A stretch of DNA of 34,484 bases from CAMCXT01 sp046302715 (lineage in GTDB: Bacteria; Bacteroidota; Bacteroidia; M30B66), in contig JBKCHQ010000040.1 in NCBI GenBank assembly GCA_046302715.1, positions 1 through 34,484 of the forward strand, read 5' to 3'. Below are positions 23,682 through 32,323 of the stretch, in pieces. The notes under the pieces were generated by a model. It searched no databases, was not told where the DNA came from, and saw nothing but the letters and a program-made list of their open reading frames with translations. Numbering within the stretch: position 1 is the first letter of the stretch; the number at the start of each line of letters is the position of its first letter. Made by a program: the position numbers and the translations under genes.

Positions 23682-24316
23682 GGAGCTTTTCTAAAACGCC
23701 TCCATTGGCCATTTTCGCTTAATTGGAAGCATAAACGATCATGAAGCCGTCCAGGTCGTCCCTGCCAAAACTCGAATTTTTCGGGATTTATAATATAACC
23801 GCCCCAATTTGCAGGTCTTGGAACCTCTTGGCCCTCAAATTTTTCATTGCAGGCGGCAAAAGCTTGCTCGAGTTCGGTTCTTGAGCCTATTTCGTTACTT
23901 TGAGGCGATGCCCAAGCTCCCAATTGGCTCTCACGAGGGCGGCTAGCGAAATAAGCATCCGAAACAGCTGTTGCAACTCGATAAACAATGCCTTCAATTC
24001 GAACCTGACGCTCAAATTCGGGCCAAAAAAAGTTAAGCGCCACATGGGGGAAGTGCTCTATGTCAATCCCTTTTTGACTTTGATAATTGGTGTAAAAAAC
24101 AAAGCCGTTTTCATCATAATGTCTTAACAATACTACACGCGATGAAGGTTTTCCTGAAGCATTAATGGTGGATAATGTCATGGCATACGGCTCGGGATTA
24201 TTGCTTTGTAAAACTTCGTTAAACCATAGCGCAAACTGTTCAAAGGGATTATCAGAGGTGGTATGCTCTTCGAGATGGGAAAGAGTATATTCTTTTCGCA
24301 GCTTTTCGTTATTCAT
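23678..24316 (-). CDS. pdxH: Pyridoxamine 5'-phosphate oxidase
   Basis: An FMN enzyme of 212 residues that oxidises PMP or PNP to PLP, the cofactor used by the desulfurase in this window. Family segments are in order: DNPFEQFALWFNEVLQ, AMTLSTINASGKPSSRVVLL, YDENGFVFYTNYQSQKG, ALNFFWPEFERQVRIEG, SRPRESQLGAWASPQS, and WGGYIINPEKFEFWQGRPGR before the C-terminal LHDRLCFQ and WRRFRKAP. All are intact and the length is normal. It converges on the agmatinase-family gene; the two stop codons interlock within the four bases TTAA. A -7 box 53 bases upstream is a plausible promoter. Confidence 0.97.
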   Translation of the reverse strand: MNNEKLRKEYTLSHLEEHTTSDNPFEQFALWFNEVLQSNNPEPYAMTLSTINASGKPSSRVVLLRHYDENGFVFYTNYQSQKGIDIEHFPHVALNFFWPEFERQVRIEGIVYRVATAVSDAYFASRPRESQLGAWASPQSNEIGSRTELEQAFAACNEKFEGQEVPRPANWGGYIINPEKFEFWQGRPGRLHDRLCFQLSENGQWRRFRKAP

Positions 24317-24368
24317 AGTGATGATAGCCTTTTAGGAGGTGTAAATATTTAATGATTTTTAATCTTTT

Positions 24369-24376
24369 CAAAAGTA
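24369..24376 (-). promoter_or_regulatory. Candidate -7 box for pdxH
   Basis: The minus strand reads TACTTTTG, matching TAnnTTTG, giving a leader of about 48 bases. It lies in the divergent gap shared with the AlgH-family gene. No -33 TTG is seen at the standard distance. Confidence 0.4.
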
Positions 24377-24426
24377 ACCCTTAGATTTATACCGCCGTTA
24401 TAAGGATTTAAATAGACCACAGAAAA

Positions 24427-24984
24427 ATGAAAGCACTTTCTAACCCGGTTAAAGGCAGCCTTTTGATATCGGAACCCTTTTTGGACGATAATTTTTTTAA
24501 CCGCTCCGTTATTCTGTTAGCCGAGCAAAACCCTTTGGGAAGCATGGGTTTTATACTTAACAAACCCGTTGGGTATGCCGTTCATGAACTGGTGGAACAA
24601 TTCCCCGAATTCGAAGCGCCTGTGTATTTTGGCGGCCCAGTTGAAAATAATGCATTGTTTATGATTCATACAGTTCCCCAACTTATTGGTAGTGCTTTCG
24701 AAATAGCAGGAGGTATTTATTATGGGGGTGATTTTGATAAACTTAAAGAGCTTATTCCATTGGGAATTATTAAGCCCAATCAAATTCGTTTTTTTATAGG
24801 CTATTCGGGATGGGATGCGGGACAGCTTGACCACGAAATGAAAGAGGAGTCATGGTTGGTTTTTGATCGACCTTCTACTATACTTGATTTGGAGCCCGAA
24901 GCCCTTTGGGGAAGTATAATTCGAAATTCATCCAGCGAAAAAGCCATTTGGTTCAACTTTCCGGATAATCCGACGCTGAATTAA
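24427..24984 (+). CDS. YqgE/AlgH family (UPF0301) protein
   Basis: A 185-residue cytoplasmic protein matching UPF0301: GSLLISEPFLDDNFFNRSVI, LGSMGFILNKPVG, VYFGGPVENNALFMIHTVP, IYYGGDFDKLKELI, and RFFIGYSGWDAGQLDHEMKE are all family segments in the usual order. Despite the AlgH name, taken from a Pseudomonas alginate regulator, no biochemical function is settled. It stands alone, divergent from pdxH. I found no promoter consensus upstream and no clear terminator in the following 266 bases, which hold only short, weak inverted repeats and no gene. Confidence 0.93.
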   Translation: MKALSNPVKGSLLISEPFLDDNFFNRSVILLAEQNPLGSMGFILNKPVGYAVHELVEQFPEFEAPVYFGGPVENNALFMIHTVPQLIGSAFEIAGGIYYGGDFDKLKELIPLGIIKPNQIRFFIGYSGWDAGQLDHEMKEESWLVFDRPSTILDLEPEALWGSIIRNSSSEKAIWFNFPDNPTLN

Positions 24985-25250
24985 CGGATGGGTGACTTCA
25001 AATTACAACAGAGGTATTATAAATTTAACCCAAATTGCGCAATAGAATAACACAATTCGCATCAAAGACCTATTGAATCTACAATTCGTCAGGATTAACC
25101 CAATTGCATCCCATAGGATTTAATGCAAGAAGCATTAGTGCTTACTATTTCTAAGGATTAATCCGAGTTTAAGCATAATCCAGCCTAAATTTAGCAGGCT
25201 AACTGTTGAAATGCTAATTTTTCTACTGTCAGAGCAGTAAAAACACTGCA

Positions 25251-25886
25251 TTAATTTTTCTCCTTAAAAAAATGCTTCTGATAAATAATAAATAACCCAA
25301 CGCCGGTGGATATAGCAGCATCTGCAAGGTTAAATACCGGGCTAAAAAAGATAAAATGTTCGCCGCCCCAAATAGGTAGCCAATTCGGGAAAGTGGATTC
25401 GATTAATGGAAAATAAAACATATCTACCACTAAGCCATGGAGGAAGGTTCCATATCCCCCTTCAGGAGGAAATAGGCTTGCCGTCTGAACGTAAGAATCG
25501 CTGAATATAAGACCGTAAAACATACAGTCAATAATATTTCCAATAGCACCTGCAAGTATAAGCGAAAACGATATTTCAAGGCCCCTGTGAAGTTTATTTG
25601 CTCTTAGCTCTCTAAAGAAATAATAAGTCATTATTCCCACCACTATAATTCGAAATAAACTCAGGGCAAGCTTGCCATACTCGCCGCCAAACTGCATTCC
25701 GAAGGCCATGCCGTTATTTTCAATAAAGGAAATGTAAAACCAATCTCCCGCCATCCGAATAGACTGGCCCAGAACCATATGCGTCTTAACCCAAATCTTT
25801 AAGGCTTGATCGAGAACTAAAACAAGAAAAATAATAAGCAGCGATCGCTTCACACCCCAATGTCTACTGCTGATTCTTTGCTTCAA
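25251..25886 (-). CDS. lspA: Lipoprotein signal peptidase (signal peptidase II)
   Basis: An inner-membrane aspartyl protease of 211 residues with four membrane helices that removes signal peptides from prolipoproteins, such as the lipoproteins encoded at 16335 and 29984. The catalytic pair is D155 (GLVVDMFYFP) and D189 (FNLADAAIS); conserved GAIGNIID and SFIENNGMAFG are present. It exceeds the usual ~165 residues because of a ~25-residue insertion after helix 3 (from about SDSYVQTASLFPPEGG) and another stretch between the two catalytic motifs, both features I associate with Bacteroidota LspA. The start overlaps the end of the dksA-like gene by 23 bases; it is the third gene of the ileS operon. 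Confidence 0.95.
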   Translation of the reverse strand: MKQRISSRHWGVKRSLLIIFLVLVLDQALKIWVKTHMVLGQSIRMAGDWFYISFIENNGMAFGMQFGGEYGKLALSLFRIIVVGIMTYYFFRELRANKLHRGLEISFSLILAGAIGNIIDCMFYGLIFSDSYVQTASLFPPEGGYGTFLHGLVVDMFYFPLIESTFPNWLPIWGGEHFIFFSPVFNLADAAISTGVGLFIIYQKHFFKEKN

Positions 25887-26244
25887 TACTCAAAGTTGCA
25901 TGAGGCACTACGCGTAAACGCTCCTTTGGGATAAGTTTGCCGGTCACGCGGCAAATACCATAGGTGTTATTTTGAATACGAACCAAGGCAGCCTCAAGAC
26001 TTTCGATAAACTTTTTCTGGCGTGCGGCAAGCTGGCCGGTTTCTTCCTTCGATAATACATCCGATCCCTCTTCGAGAAGTTTAAAGGTGGGCGATGTATC
26101 ATCGGTGCCATGATCGTCTTTATTCGAAAAAGCCGATTTTAAAATGTCGTAGTCTCTTCTAGCTTCCTCTAGTTTCTTCTCAATAATATCGCGAAACTCC
26201 TGAAGCTCTTCAGCGGAATAGCGGGTTTTTTCTGGTTGACTCAT
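25864..26244 (-). CDS. TraR/DksA family protein with degenerate zinc finger
   Basis: A 126-residue protein. The coiled-coil part (SAEELQEFRDIIEKKLEEAR, then KFIESLEAALVRIQNNTYG) and the C-terminal segment YGICRVTGKLIPKERLRVVP are typical of the TraR/DksA family, which binds in the RNA polymerase secondary channel. Of the four zinc-finger cysteines only C98 remains; the others correspond to T or G in CRVTGK and to non-cysteine residues in ATLSIEAK. Such finger-less forms are familiar to me from Bacteroidota. The start overlaps the ileS stop by four bases (ATGA), so it is translated with ileS and lspA. Whether it acts with ppGpp is unknown. Confidence 0.9.
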   Translation of the reverse strand: MSQPEKTRYSAEELQEFRDIIEKKLEEARRDYDILKSAFSNKDDHGTDDTSPTFKLLEEGSDVLSKEETGQLAARQKKFIESLEAALVRIQNNTYGICRVTGKLIPKERLRVVPHATLSIEAKNQQ

Positions 26245-29200
26245 AAAATATTTGATTTAGAGATGGCTATTTCAGTAGAAATTTCTTCGGAGAGTTCTAC
26301 TCTCTGGCTTCCCGAAATGGCCTGATTGTTAATAAGTTCTAATTTGTTCCCAAGCGTTTCAGCGCAAATATAAGTTTTATTACGTTCAATCGCAGATTGT
26401 AGTGCTGGATGATGTTGAATCTGAATATCTATACGGTCGGTTACTTCCATCCCACTTAGTTTTCGAAGGTTTTGAATTTTATTAACCAGCTCCCGTGCCA
26501 GCCCCTCTTGGATGAGATTTTCATCCAATTGCACGTCGAGCGCCACCGTATAGGCTCCTTCGGTAGCCACCAGCCAACCCGGAATATCATCGGTTAAAAT
26601 CTCAACATCTTCGCGTAAAACTTGTACTTCAACACCATGTAGATTGATCATTAAGGAGCCCTTTTGCTGTAACTCGTTTATGCCTTTTGCATCGAGCTGC
26701 TGAAGGTATTGGGCGGCGTCTTTCATGTTTTTACCAAATTTCGGTCCTAGTGCCTTAAAGTCGGGACGTAGTTTTTTAACAATCAGTGTTGAGTCATCCC
26801 CTACATACTCCAACTCCTTGATATTAGTTTCGCTGAGTATCAGATTTTTTACGGCCTGAATCTGTTCCTTAATTCGAGCGTCTAGTACGGGTACAATTAT
26901 TTTACGCAAGGGTTGCCTTACGCGTAAATTACTTTTCTTGCGAAGCGAAAGCACCATGGAAGTAATGCGTTGCGCCAATTCCATGCGTTCTTCAATAGAT
27001 GGATCGATCATTGATCTTTCGGCTGCATTCCAGCTACTCAAGTGTACCGATTCACTTTTGAGTTCAGGCATATCAGAGCCCGATTGTCTCAAATTTCGAT
27101 ACAGCCAGTCAGCGAAAAAAGGAGCGGTTGGGCTCATAAGCTGTGCAACTCCCAGTAAGCACTCAAACAAAGTGTCGTATGCAGCTTGCTTATCTGAAGA
27201 ATTTTCGCTTTTCCAGAATCGACGGCGGCTTAATCGCACATACCAATTACTCAATTGCTCGGACACAAATTCTTCGATTTCACGCACCGCAGGTGTAGGA
27301 TCGTAATCGTCGAGGCGGTCGGTGCATAACCTACGCAGCGAGTTGAGCTTAGAAAGTACCCAATGGTCGAGCTCGCTGCGCTGCGCCAATGGAATGGCTT
27401 TTTCTTTTGAAGGAATATACCCGTCGATGTTGGCATACATCGCAAAAAAGTTGTAGGTATTATATAGTGTTCCGAAAAATCGGCGTTGTACTTCGAGTAT
27501 ACCTTCTTCATTGAATTTAAGATTATCCCAGGGTTGCGCATTACCAATCATATACCAACGCGTAGCGTCGGCGCCATAACGGGGCAGCGTTTCAAAGGGA
27601 TCAACCGCATTACCCAATCGCTTCGACATTTTATTGCCGTTTTTATCGAGCACAAGTCCGTTTGAAACTACGTTTTTAAAAGCTATACGGTCGAAACACA
27701 ATACAGAGATGGCATGAAGGGTAAAAAACCAACCTCGGGTTTGATCGACTCCCTCAGCGATAAAGTCGGCAGGAAACAAACTGTTACTTTCTGAGGCCGC
27801 TGGTTTTCCATCACCATCGATATCGGCAAAGGGATACAGCTCTCGATTTTCGAAAGGAAAGTGGTGTTGAGCAAAAGGCATAGCCCCGGAGTCAAACCAC
27901 ACGTCAATTAAATCACTCTCGCGACGCATCGGCTTGCCTGAAGGTGATACAAGAATAATCTCATCGATATACGGGCGGTGCAAATCAAATTTTTGATAAT
28001 TCTCATCCGACATTTCGCCCGCAATAAAATCTTCAAATGGATTTTTATCCATAAATCCGGCGTTTACCGAAGCTTTGCAAGCAGCGGCTAACTCTCCAAC
28101 CGAGCCTATACAGCACACTTCCGAACGATCGTCGGTGCTCCAAATAGGAAGTGGTATGCCCCAGTAACGCGAGCGACTGAGGTTCCAATCCTGTAAATTT
28201 TCTAGCCAATTGCCAAAGCGGCCGGTTCCAGTACTTTCGGGCCTCCAGCCTATATGGCGGTTATGCTCTAAAAGTCGGTCTTTTGCGGCGGTGGTGCGTA
28301 CAAACCAACTGTCCAGCGGATAATACAATATCGGTTTATCGGTGCGCCAGCAATGCGGATAGGTGTGTTCGTATTTTTCAATTTTGAAGGCTTTTCCCTC
28401 CAATTTTAGCTTTAGACCAATACGCTCGTCAACACTTAAGTATTTTTCAAGGTTTGGGATAATATGACGGAGGCGTTCCTGCTGCAATGCGTGTTGTTGC
28501 CGCTTTTCGTCCTCGCTTAAGTATTGCTCTTTCACAAATTCGCGGTCAAAACCAAAAACCGGGTCCTGTACCTCGGCAACAAAACGGCCGGTGGCATCCA
28601 CTAGCGTAAGCGATCCGATTCCGTTTAGTTTGGCTACTTTAAAATCGTCGGCCCCAAAACTTGGTGCGGTATGCACAATTCCGGTACCGTCTTCGGTGGT
28701 CACAAAATCGCCGGTAATTACACGAAAAGCATCGCCATCTGTGGGTTTTACATAAGGCAATAATTGCTCGTAATGCAAACCGGCCAGCTCTGTTCCAGAG
28801 TATTCGCCTAAAATTAAAAACGGAATACCTTTATCTCCAGGAGTATATGCTTCGAGGGAAAGTTCTGCGTTTTTCTCGGCGAAGTATTTCGCCATAAGGT
28901 CTTTAGCCAGAATAACGCAACAAGGCCGATGGCTATATTGATTAAAAGTTTTAACCAACACATAGCGTATGTTTGATCCTACGGTTAAGGCTGTATTGGA
29001 GGGTAATGTCCAAGGGGTGGTGGTCCAGGCTAGGAAGAAAATATCTTCGTTTATGTAAGAACCAAAAAGAACATTTGCTTTTTCGTCTTTTAAAAGTGCG
29101 AATTGCGCTACAATCGTAATGTCTTTTACCTCTTTATAAGTGCCTGGCATATTAAGCTCGTGCGAGCTAAGGCCCGTTCCCGCTGCAGGCGAATACGGTT

Positions 29201-29735
29201 GAATGGTATAGCCTTTATATAACAAGCCTTTGTCGTACAAGCGACGAAGCAGCCACCAAACACTTTCGATGTATTTATTGTCATAGGTAACATAGGGATG
29301 TTCCATATCTACCCAATAACCCATACGGCGCGTTAGATCATTCCAGATGCCGGTATATTTCATCACATCCTCACGGCAGGCCTGGTTGTATGCTTCAATA
29401 CTTATGGTTTTACCAATATCTTCTTTGGTGATGCCTAATGATTTTTCTACGCCAAGCTCAACAGGCAAGCCGTGCGTGTCCCAGCCTGCCTTGCGCTTAA
29501 CCTGATATCCTCTAAGCGTTTTATAGCGGCAAAACATGTCTTTAATGGTGCGTGCCATAACGTGGTGAATACCCGGAAGTCCATTTGCCGAGGGCGGACC
29601 TTCATAAAAATTAAACGAAGGCGCGCCGGCACGTTCCTCCACCGATTTCTCGAAAATGTGGTTTTCTTCCCACCAGCTTAATAGCTCGTCGGATATAGCC
29701 GGAAGATTTAATTGTTTGTATTCAGGATAAAGCAT
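26241..29735 (-). CDS. ileS: Isoleucyl-tRNA synthetase, type 2 (GxHH signature)
   Basis: A class I aminoacyl-tRNA synthetase of 1164 residues charging tRNA(Ile). The catalytic core shows NFYEGPPSANGLPGIHHVMA, where the usual HxGH is replaced by G55-I56-H57-H58; AGWDTHGLPVELGVEK; and KMSKR at residues 702-706 in place of KMSKS. The CP1 editing domain is present (AWTTTPWTLPSNTALTVG, GTGIVHTAPSFGADD). The anticodon-binding region starts near WVLSKLNSLRRL. GxHH with KMSKR defines the IleRS2 group, resistant to mupirocin. A -7 box lies 17 bases upstream; ileS leads the operon with the dksA-like gene and lspA, the latter pairing also seen in other bacteria. Confidence 0.97.
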   Translation of the reverse strand: MLYPEYKQLNLPAISDELLSWWEENHIFEKSVEERAGAPSFNFYEGPPSANGLPGIHHVMARTIKDMFCRYKTLRGYQVKRKAGWDTHGLPVELGVEKSLGITKEDIGKTISIEAYNQACREDVMKYTGIWNDLTRRMGYWVDMEHPYVTYDNKYIESVWWLLRRLYDKGLLYKGYTIQPYSPAAGTGLSSHELNMPGTYKEVKDITIVAQFALLKDEKANVLFGSYINEDIFFLAWTTTPWTLPSNTALTVGSNIRYVLVKTFNQYSHRPCCVILAKDLMAKYFAEKNAELSLEAYTPGDKGIPFLILGEYSGTELAGLHYEQLLPYVKPTDGDAFRVITGDFVTTEDGTGIVHTAPSFGADDFKVAKLNGIGSLTLVDATGRFVAEVQDPVFGFDREFVKEQYLSEDEKRQQHALQQERLRHIIPNLEKYLSVDERIGLKLKLEGKAFKIEKYEHTYPHCWRTDKPILYYPLDSWFVRTTAAKDRLLEHNRHIGWRPESTGTGRFGNWLENLQDWNLSRSRYWGIPLPIWSTDDRSEVCCIGSVGELAAACKASVNAGFMDKNPFEDFIAGEMSDENYQKFDLHRPYIDEIILVSPSGKPMRRESDLIDVWFDSGAMPFAQHHFPFENRELYPFADIDGDGKPAASESNSLFPADFIAEGVDQTRGWFFTLHAISVLCFDRIAFKNVVSNGLVLDKNGNKMSKRLGNAVDPFETLPRYGADATRWYMIGNAQPWDNLKFNEEGILEVQRRFFGTLYNTYNFFAMYANIDGYIPSKEKAIPLAQRSELDHWVLSKLNSLRRLCTDRLDDYDPTPAVREIEEFVSEQLSNWYVRLSRRRFWKSENSSDKQAAYDTLFECLLGVAQLMSPTAPFFADWLYRNLRQSGSDMPELKSESVHLSSWNAAERSMIDPSIEERMELAQRITSMVLSLRKKSNLRVRQPLRKIIVPVLDARIKEQIQAVKNLILSETNIKELEYVGDDSTLIVKKLRPDFKALGPKFGKNMKDAAQYLQQLDAKGINELQQKGSLMINLHGVEVQVLREDVEILTDDIPGWLVATEGAYTVALDVQLDENLIQEGLARELVNKIQNLRKLSGMEVTDRIDIQIQHHPALQSAIERNKTYICAETLGNKLELINNQAISGSQRVELSEEISTEIAISKSNIL

Positions 29736-29751
29736 GCATCAAAAAAGTGGG

Positions 29752-29759
29752 CAAAGATA
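29752..29759 (-). promoter_or_regulatory. Candidate -7 box for the ileS operon
   Basis: The minus strand reads TATCTTTG, an exact TAnnTTTG match, predicting a 12-base leader before the ATG at 29735. The -33 element is weak. Confidence 0.6.
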
Positions 29760-29786
29760 GAAAATAGCATCGGGTTTTAATGGCGT

Positions 29787-29817
29787 GCCTGTAAATTAGG
29801 CTTTTAGCCTGTAAATT
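29787..29817. repeat. Short direct repeat enclosing a small hairpin
   Basis: The 11-mer GCCTGTAAATT occurs at 29787-29797 and again at 29807-29817. Between and overlapping them is AGGCT-TTT-AGCCT, a five-base-pair hairpin. It lies upstream of the ileS -7 box in a 224-base region that otherwise shows no gene. Confidence 0.5.
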
Positions 29818-29983
29818 GCTAGAGACCGATATAGTTTAACGGTTTATTAAGCCCAAATAAACACTAGCTTGAGAGCCACGAGAATCCTTGATTATTGGAT
29901 GCCCAATATATTTACGAATCGAGCAACATTGTTTTGTTAAAAGCTAAATGAAGCTCAATACCGTTAAAACCCTTTTTGACCGC

Positions 29984-30808
29984 TTACAGTTTTTCGGTGT
30001 AATCTCCATTAACAGGTTTTAGGCCACCCGTGAGAATTCTTATCAAATCAATGAGCCATATTCCAAATAATATTATGGGCAATAATAGAGCGGGTATTAA
30101 AAAAAGAATTAACCCCAAAAGAGACAGAAAATAACTGAACAAGAAAAAAATAGATGTCAATAAAAATAAAAAGCCAATTTTGTTGTAACCTAAATAAAAT
30201 CGATGTATACCGATCCCCCCCAAAAAAATACACAGTATTAAAGCTATAATCTGACTTTTGCCCTCATCTCCAAATATATTTCCGGAATTTGATGCCTGTC
30301 CTCCACTTTTGTTGAATATTTCTTTACTGCCATTAGAATACTTCACACTAAAAATATTACTCTTTTCTTCAGTGATAATCGTATTTCCGTTGGGATTACA
30401 ATAGCGGTATTTAACTTGTCTGGCATTTATCTCTAATACTTTAACATTTACTTCATTACCATTCTTGAATGTTAAGACATCACAAGAATCTGAAGCTTTA
30501 TCTTTAAAAATTTCCTTTTTAACCTTACGAACATTTTTAGATGGTGGTATCATCACCGCTTCCTTTGGGGTGGTGATGGGTATTATTCTTACATGCTCCA
30601 ATTCAAGCGCATTTTGAATGGCATGTTTATTAATTGGTAAAACCTCAATTTGGGGTGCTTTTTGAACTTGAGCAGCTGCGCTTTTCTTCTTTGAATACGT
30701 ATCCCAATTAATATGGTATCCTGAAAAATGTTGTCTTTTCTCAATAGTGCAGGAGGTAATAACGCCTAAGAAAAGGGCAATGAAGATAATAAACTTGAAA
30801 TTTTTCAT
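29984..30808 (-). CDS. Lipoprotein-type protein with C-terminal TM2 domain
   Basis: A 274-residue protein in three parts. The N-terminus (MKNFKFIIFIALFLGVITSC) is a lipoprotein signal with lipobox ITSC and C20 as the predicted lipidation site. The middle (about residues 108-165) resembles a Bacteroidota module with DVLTFKNGNEVNVKVLEIN, RYCNPNGNTIITEE and IFSVKYSNGSKEIF, apparently a small beta domain. Residues about 184-262 form a TM2 domain: KSQIIALILCIFLGGIGIHR, FYLGYNKIGFLFLL, then a long hydrophobic hairpin and IWLIDLIRILTGG. An acylated N-terminus plus two membrane helices places the middle part in the periplasm if it stays in the inner membrane. Function unknown. AT content is somewhat higher than in its neighbours. 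Confidence 0.85.
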   Translation of the reverse strand: MKNFKFIIFIALFLGVITSCTIEKRQHFSGYHINWDTYSKKKSAAAQVQKAPQIEVLPINKHAIQNALELEHVRIIPITTPKEAVMIPPSKNVRKVKKEIFKDKASDSCDVLTFKNGNEVNVKVLEINARQVKYRYCNPNGNTIITEEKSNIFSVKYSNGSKEIFNKSGGQASNSGNIFGDEGKSQIIALILCIFLGGIGIHRFYLGYNKIGFLFLLTSIFFLFSYFLSLLGLILFLIPALLLPIILFGIWLIDLIRILTGGLKPVNGDYTEKL

Positions 30809-30941
30809 ACAGAAATAAAATTTTCTTCGGAAGAAATTTTCTATTTATAGAAACGAGCTTATTTTACTATTACTGCAAATAAACTAATTTTCTTGAAGAA
30901 TGCCAACAGGGTTGAATCGGTCTCTGTCCTAGAATTTGATC

Positions 30942-31679
30942 TCAAAATTCTTTTGAAGAAGCTTTAAAATACATTTTATTCCAGTTATCGCTACTAAACT
31001 CCGTGCGCGTAAGCAAACCATAAATTAATGCCCCGGTTGAAAATGCTCCGGCGCACAGCACGAATACCGGTACTTTAAATAAGATGCTTTTAAAAAATGT
31101 TTCGCCATTTGCCAATCCCAGCATGCCAGCTAAAACTGAGCAAAACAAACCAAATAAAAAGGCACTAACCACCAGGCTTTTAAAATCGCGAAACGGGAAA
31201 TTGGCCAGTTTTTCATAAACCGTGCGTTTATGCCCCCATTGGCATACTAACTGGTAGGTACCGTTTTCTTTTCTCAAAAATAGAAGGGGATTCGACTTTG
31301 TTTTTTTATGAATAAAAAACGAGTCGGAGGCCAGAATATAAAATTCAAGGTTTTTAGGGAATAGCCGAAATTCTTTGTCTTTTATAGCCCAAATTACTTC
31401 GAATGGAATAACGCCTGAATAAAGGTTACTGCGCAGAAAGCGTAAGCGGTAAGCCACGCAGGTAGCACGAATTTGTTGGCTGTTTAAGTAAAGATGGTCT
31501 CGGGCTTTTGAAAAATTGGCATTTGCCGAACTCGTTGGAGTAGCCCCAAAACCAAAATGCCTCTGAAGCACCATTTTATCGAGACGTTGATCAAAATTCA
31601 ATACCTGATCAAGCTCCTTCATGAGGCCTGAAGGCAACTCTTCTGCAAAAGGCGATTCGTTGGAATTATCTAAACTCAT
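30942..31679 (-). CDS. Uncharacterised protein with two C-terminal membrane helices
   Basis: A 245-residue protein without signal peptide. The first ~165 residues are soluble and mixed alpha/beta, with a patch of simple composition (GATPTSSANANFSKAR) and then strands such as GVIPFEVIWAIKDKEFRLFP. Two hydrophobic helices follow, about 168-190 (SLVVSAFLFGLFCSVLAGML) and 200-222 (LFKVPVFVLCAGAFSTGALI), then a short charged tail. The large N-terminal part probably faces the cytoplasm. I recognise no family. It follows the 181-residue gene at 31720 by 40 bases on the same strand and probably shares its transcript. Confidence 0.75.
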   Translation of the reverse strand: MSLDNSNESPFAEELPSGLMKELDQVLNFDQRLDKMVLQRHFGFGATPTSSANANFSKARDHLYLNSQQIRATCVAYRLRFLRSNLYSGVIPFEVIWAIKDKEFRLFPKNLEFYILASDSFFIHKKTKSNPLLFLRKENGTYQLVCQWGHKRTVYEKLANFPFRDFKSLVVSAFLFGLFCSVLAGMLGLANGETFFKSILFKVPVFVLCAGAFSTGALIYGLLTRTEFSSDNWNKMYFKASSKEF

Positions 31680-31719
31680 TTGATATACCCTTCAATAAAC
31701 AACATCACAAGCTTAGGGT

Positions 31720-32265
31720 TTAACTCTCTGCCTTTTTCTCGCCTACAAACTGGTGTTTGGCATCTTTGAAGAGCACATTAAATGTAGTTAGGCTACCATA
31801 GATCCGTGTTATGTACTGCTGCAAATCCACTTTTTCACTATCGCTGAGTTTGGGGTTCGCATTTATTTGCTGCTCCATCACTCTAAGGCGGTCGCGCATC
31901 ATCACTATTTTATGGAAAAAAGTTTCGATAGGTACTTCTTTGGGCTTGAGTGAAGTGTCGGCAGGTTGAAAAATCAAGGTGCCGCCTTTCCATTTTTCAC
32001 CCAATGGAACAATTTGCTGCACATCTGAATATTCGTCGAGTACGCGTTTAAGCATGCGTTCGAGCTCGCTTATAGGCACCCCTACTTCCGCCTCGCTTTC
32101 ATCCTCTGCTGCAGAGAGGAGTTCTAGTCCTTCGGCTCTCTGCGATATATCCATGTTTCCCCTACCTGGAAAATGTATAGTATATAAGGATCCCATCACC
32201 TTTACGATGGTTCCTTTTCCATATAGCGGATGTTTTATCTGTTGTCCGGTGTGTCCTGTTTCCAT
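31720..32265 (-). CDS. Uncharacterised cytoplasmic protein with Tudor-like N-terminal segment
   Basis: A 181-residue protein. The first ~50 residues (GQQIKHPLYGKGTIVKVMGS, LYTIHFPGRGNMDISQR) resemble the small Tudor/SH3-like module at the C-terminus of UvrD/PcrA helicases (pattern V-x-H-x-x-[FY]-G-x-G-x-[IV], then I-x-F), which contacts RNA polymerase; this is a resemblance only. An acidic linker (EDESEAEVG) and a mostly helical domain follow (ISELERMLKRVLDEY, IETFFHKIVMMRDRLRVMEQ). I know similar proteins from Bacteroidota without a function. The ATG lies only about 10 bases after the T-run of the metK terminator, so its own promoter is not visible. Confidence 0.8.
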   Translation of the reverse strand: METGHTGQQIKHPLYGKGTIVKVMGSLYTIHFPGRGNMDISQRAEGLELLSAAEDESEAEVGVPISELERMLKRVLDEYSDVQQIVPLGEKWKGGTLIFQPADTSLKPKEVPIETFFHKIVMMRDRLRVMEQQINANPKLSDSEKVDLQQYITRIYGSLTTFNVLFKDAKHQFVGEKKAES

Positions 32266-32275
32266 GAGATTTGGT

Positions 32276-32304
32276 AAATAAAAAAGCCCCGCATAACGAG
32301 GCTT
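32276..32304 (-). terminator. Rho-independent terminator after metK
   Basis: On the minus strand, AAAGCCTCG pairs with the CGGGGCTTT-type arm (nine pairs, one G-T), with a short loop followed by TTTTTTATTT. It lies 20 bases after the metK stop codon and directly before the next gene's start. Confidence 0.85.
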
Positions 32305-32323
32305 TCTAAAGGTTTTACAATGA

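Noticed and set aside
24985..25250. tRNA or small RNA gene between the AlgH-family gene and lspA
   Set aside because: No T-loop consensus, acceptor pairing or promoter; only weak 5-bp inverted repeats are present.
30818..30840. A/T-rich inverted repeat upstream of the TM2 lipoprotein gene
   Set aside because: TTTCTTC/GAAGAAA arms in very AT-rich sequence with one central base; likely by chance and not positioned as a terminator or clear operator.
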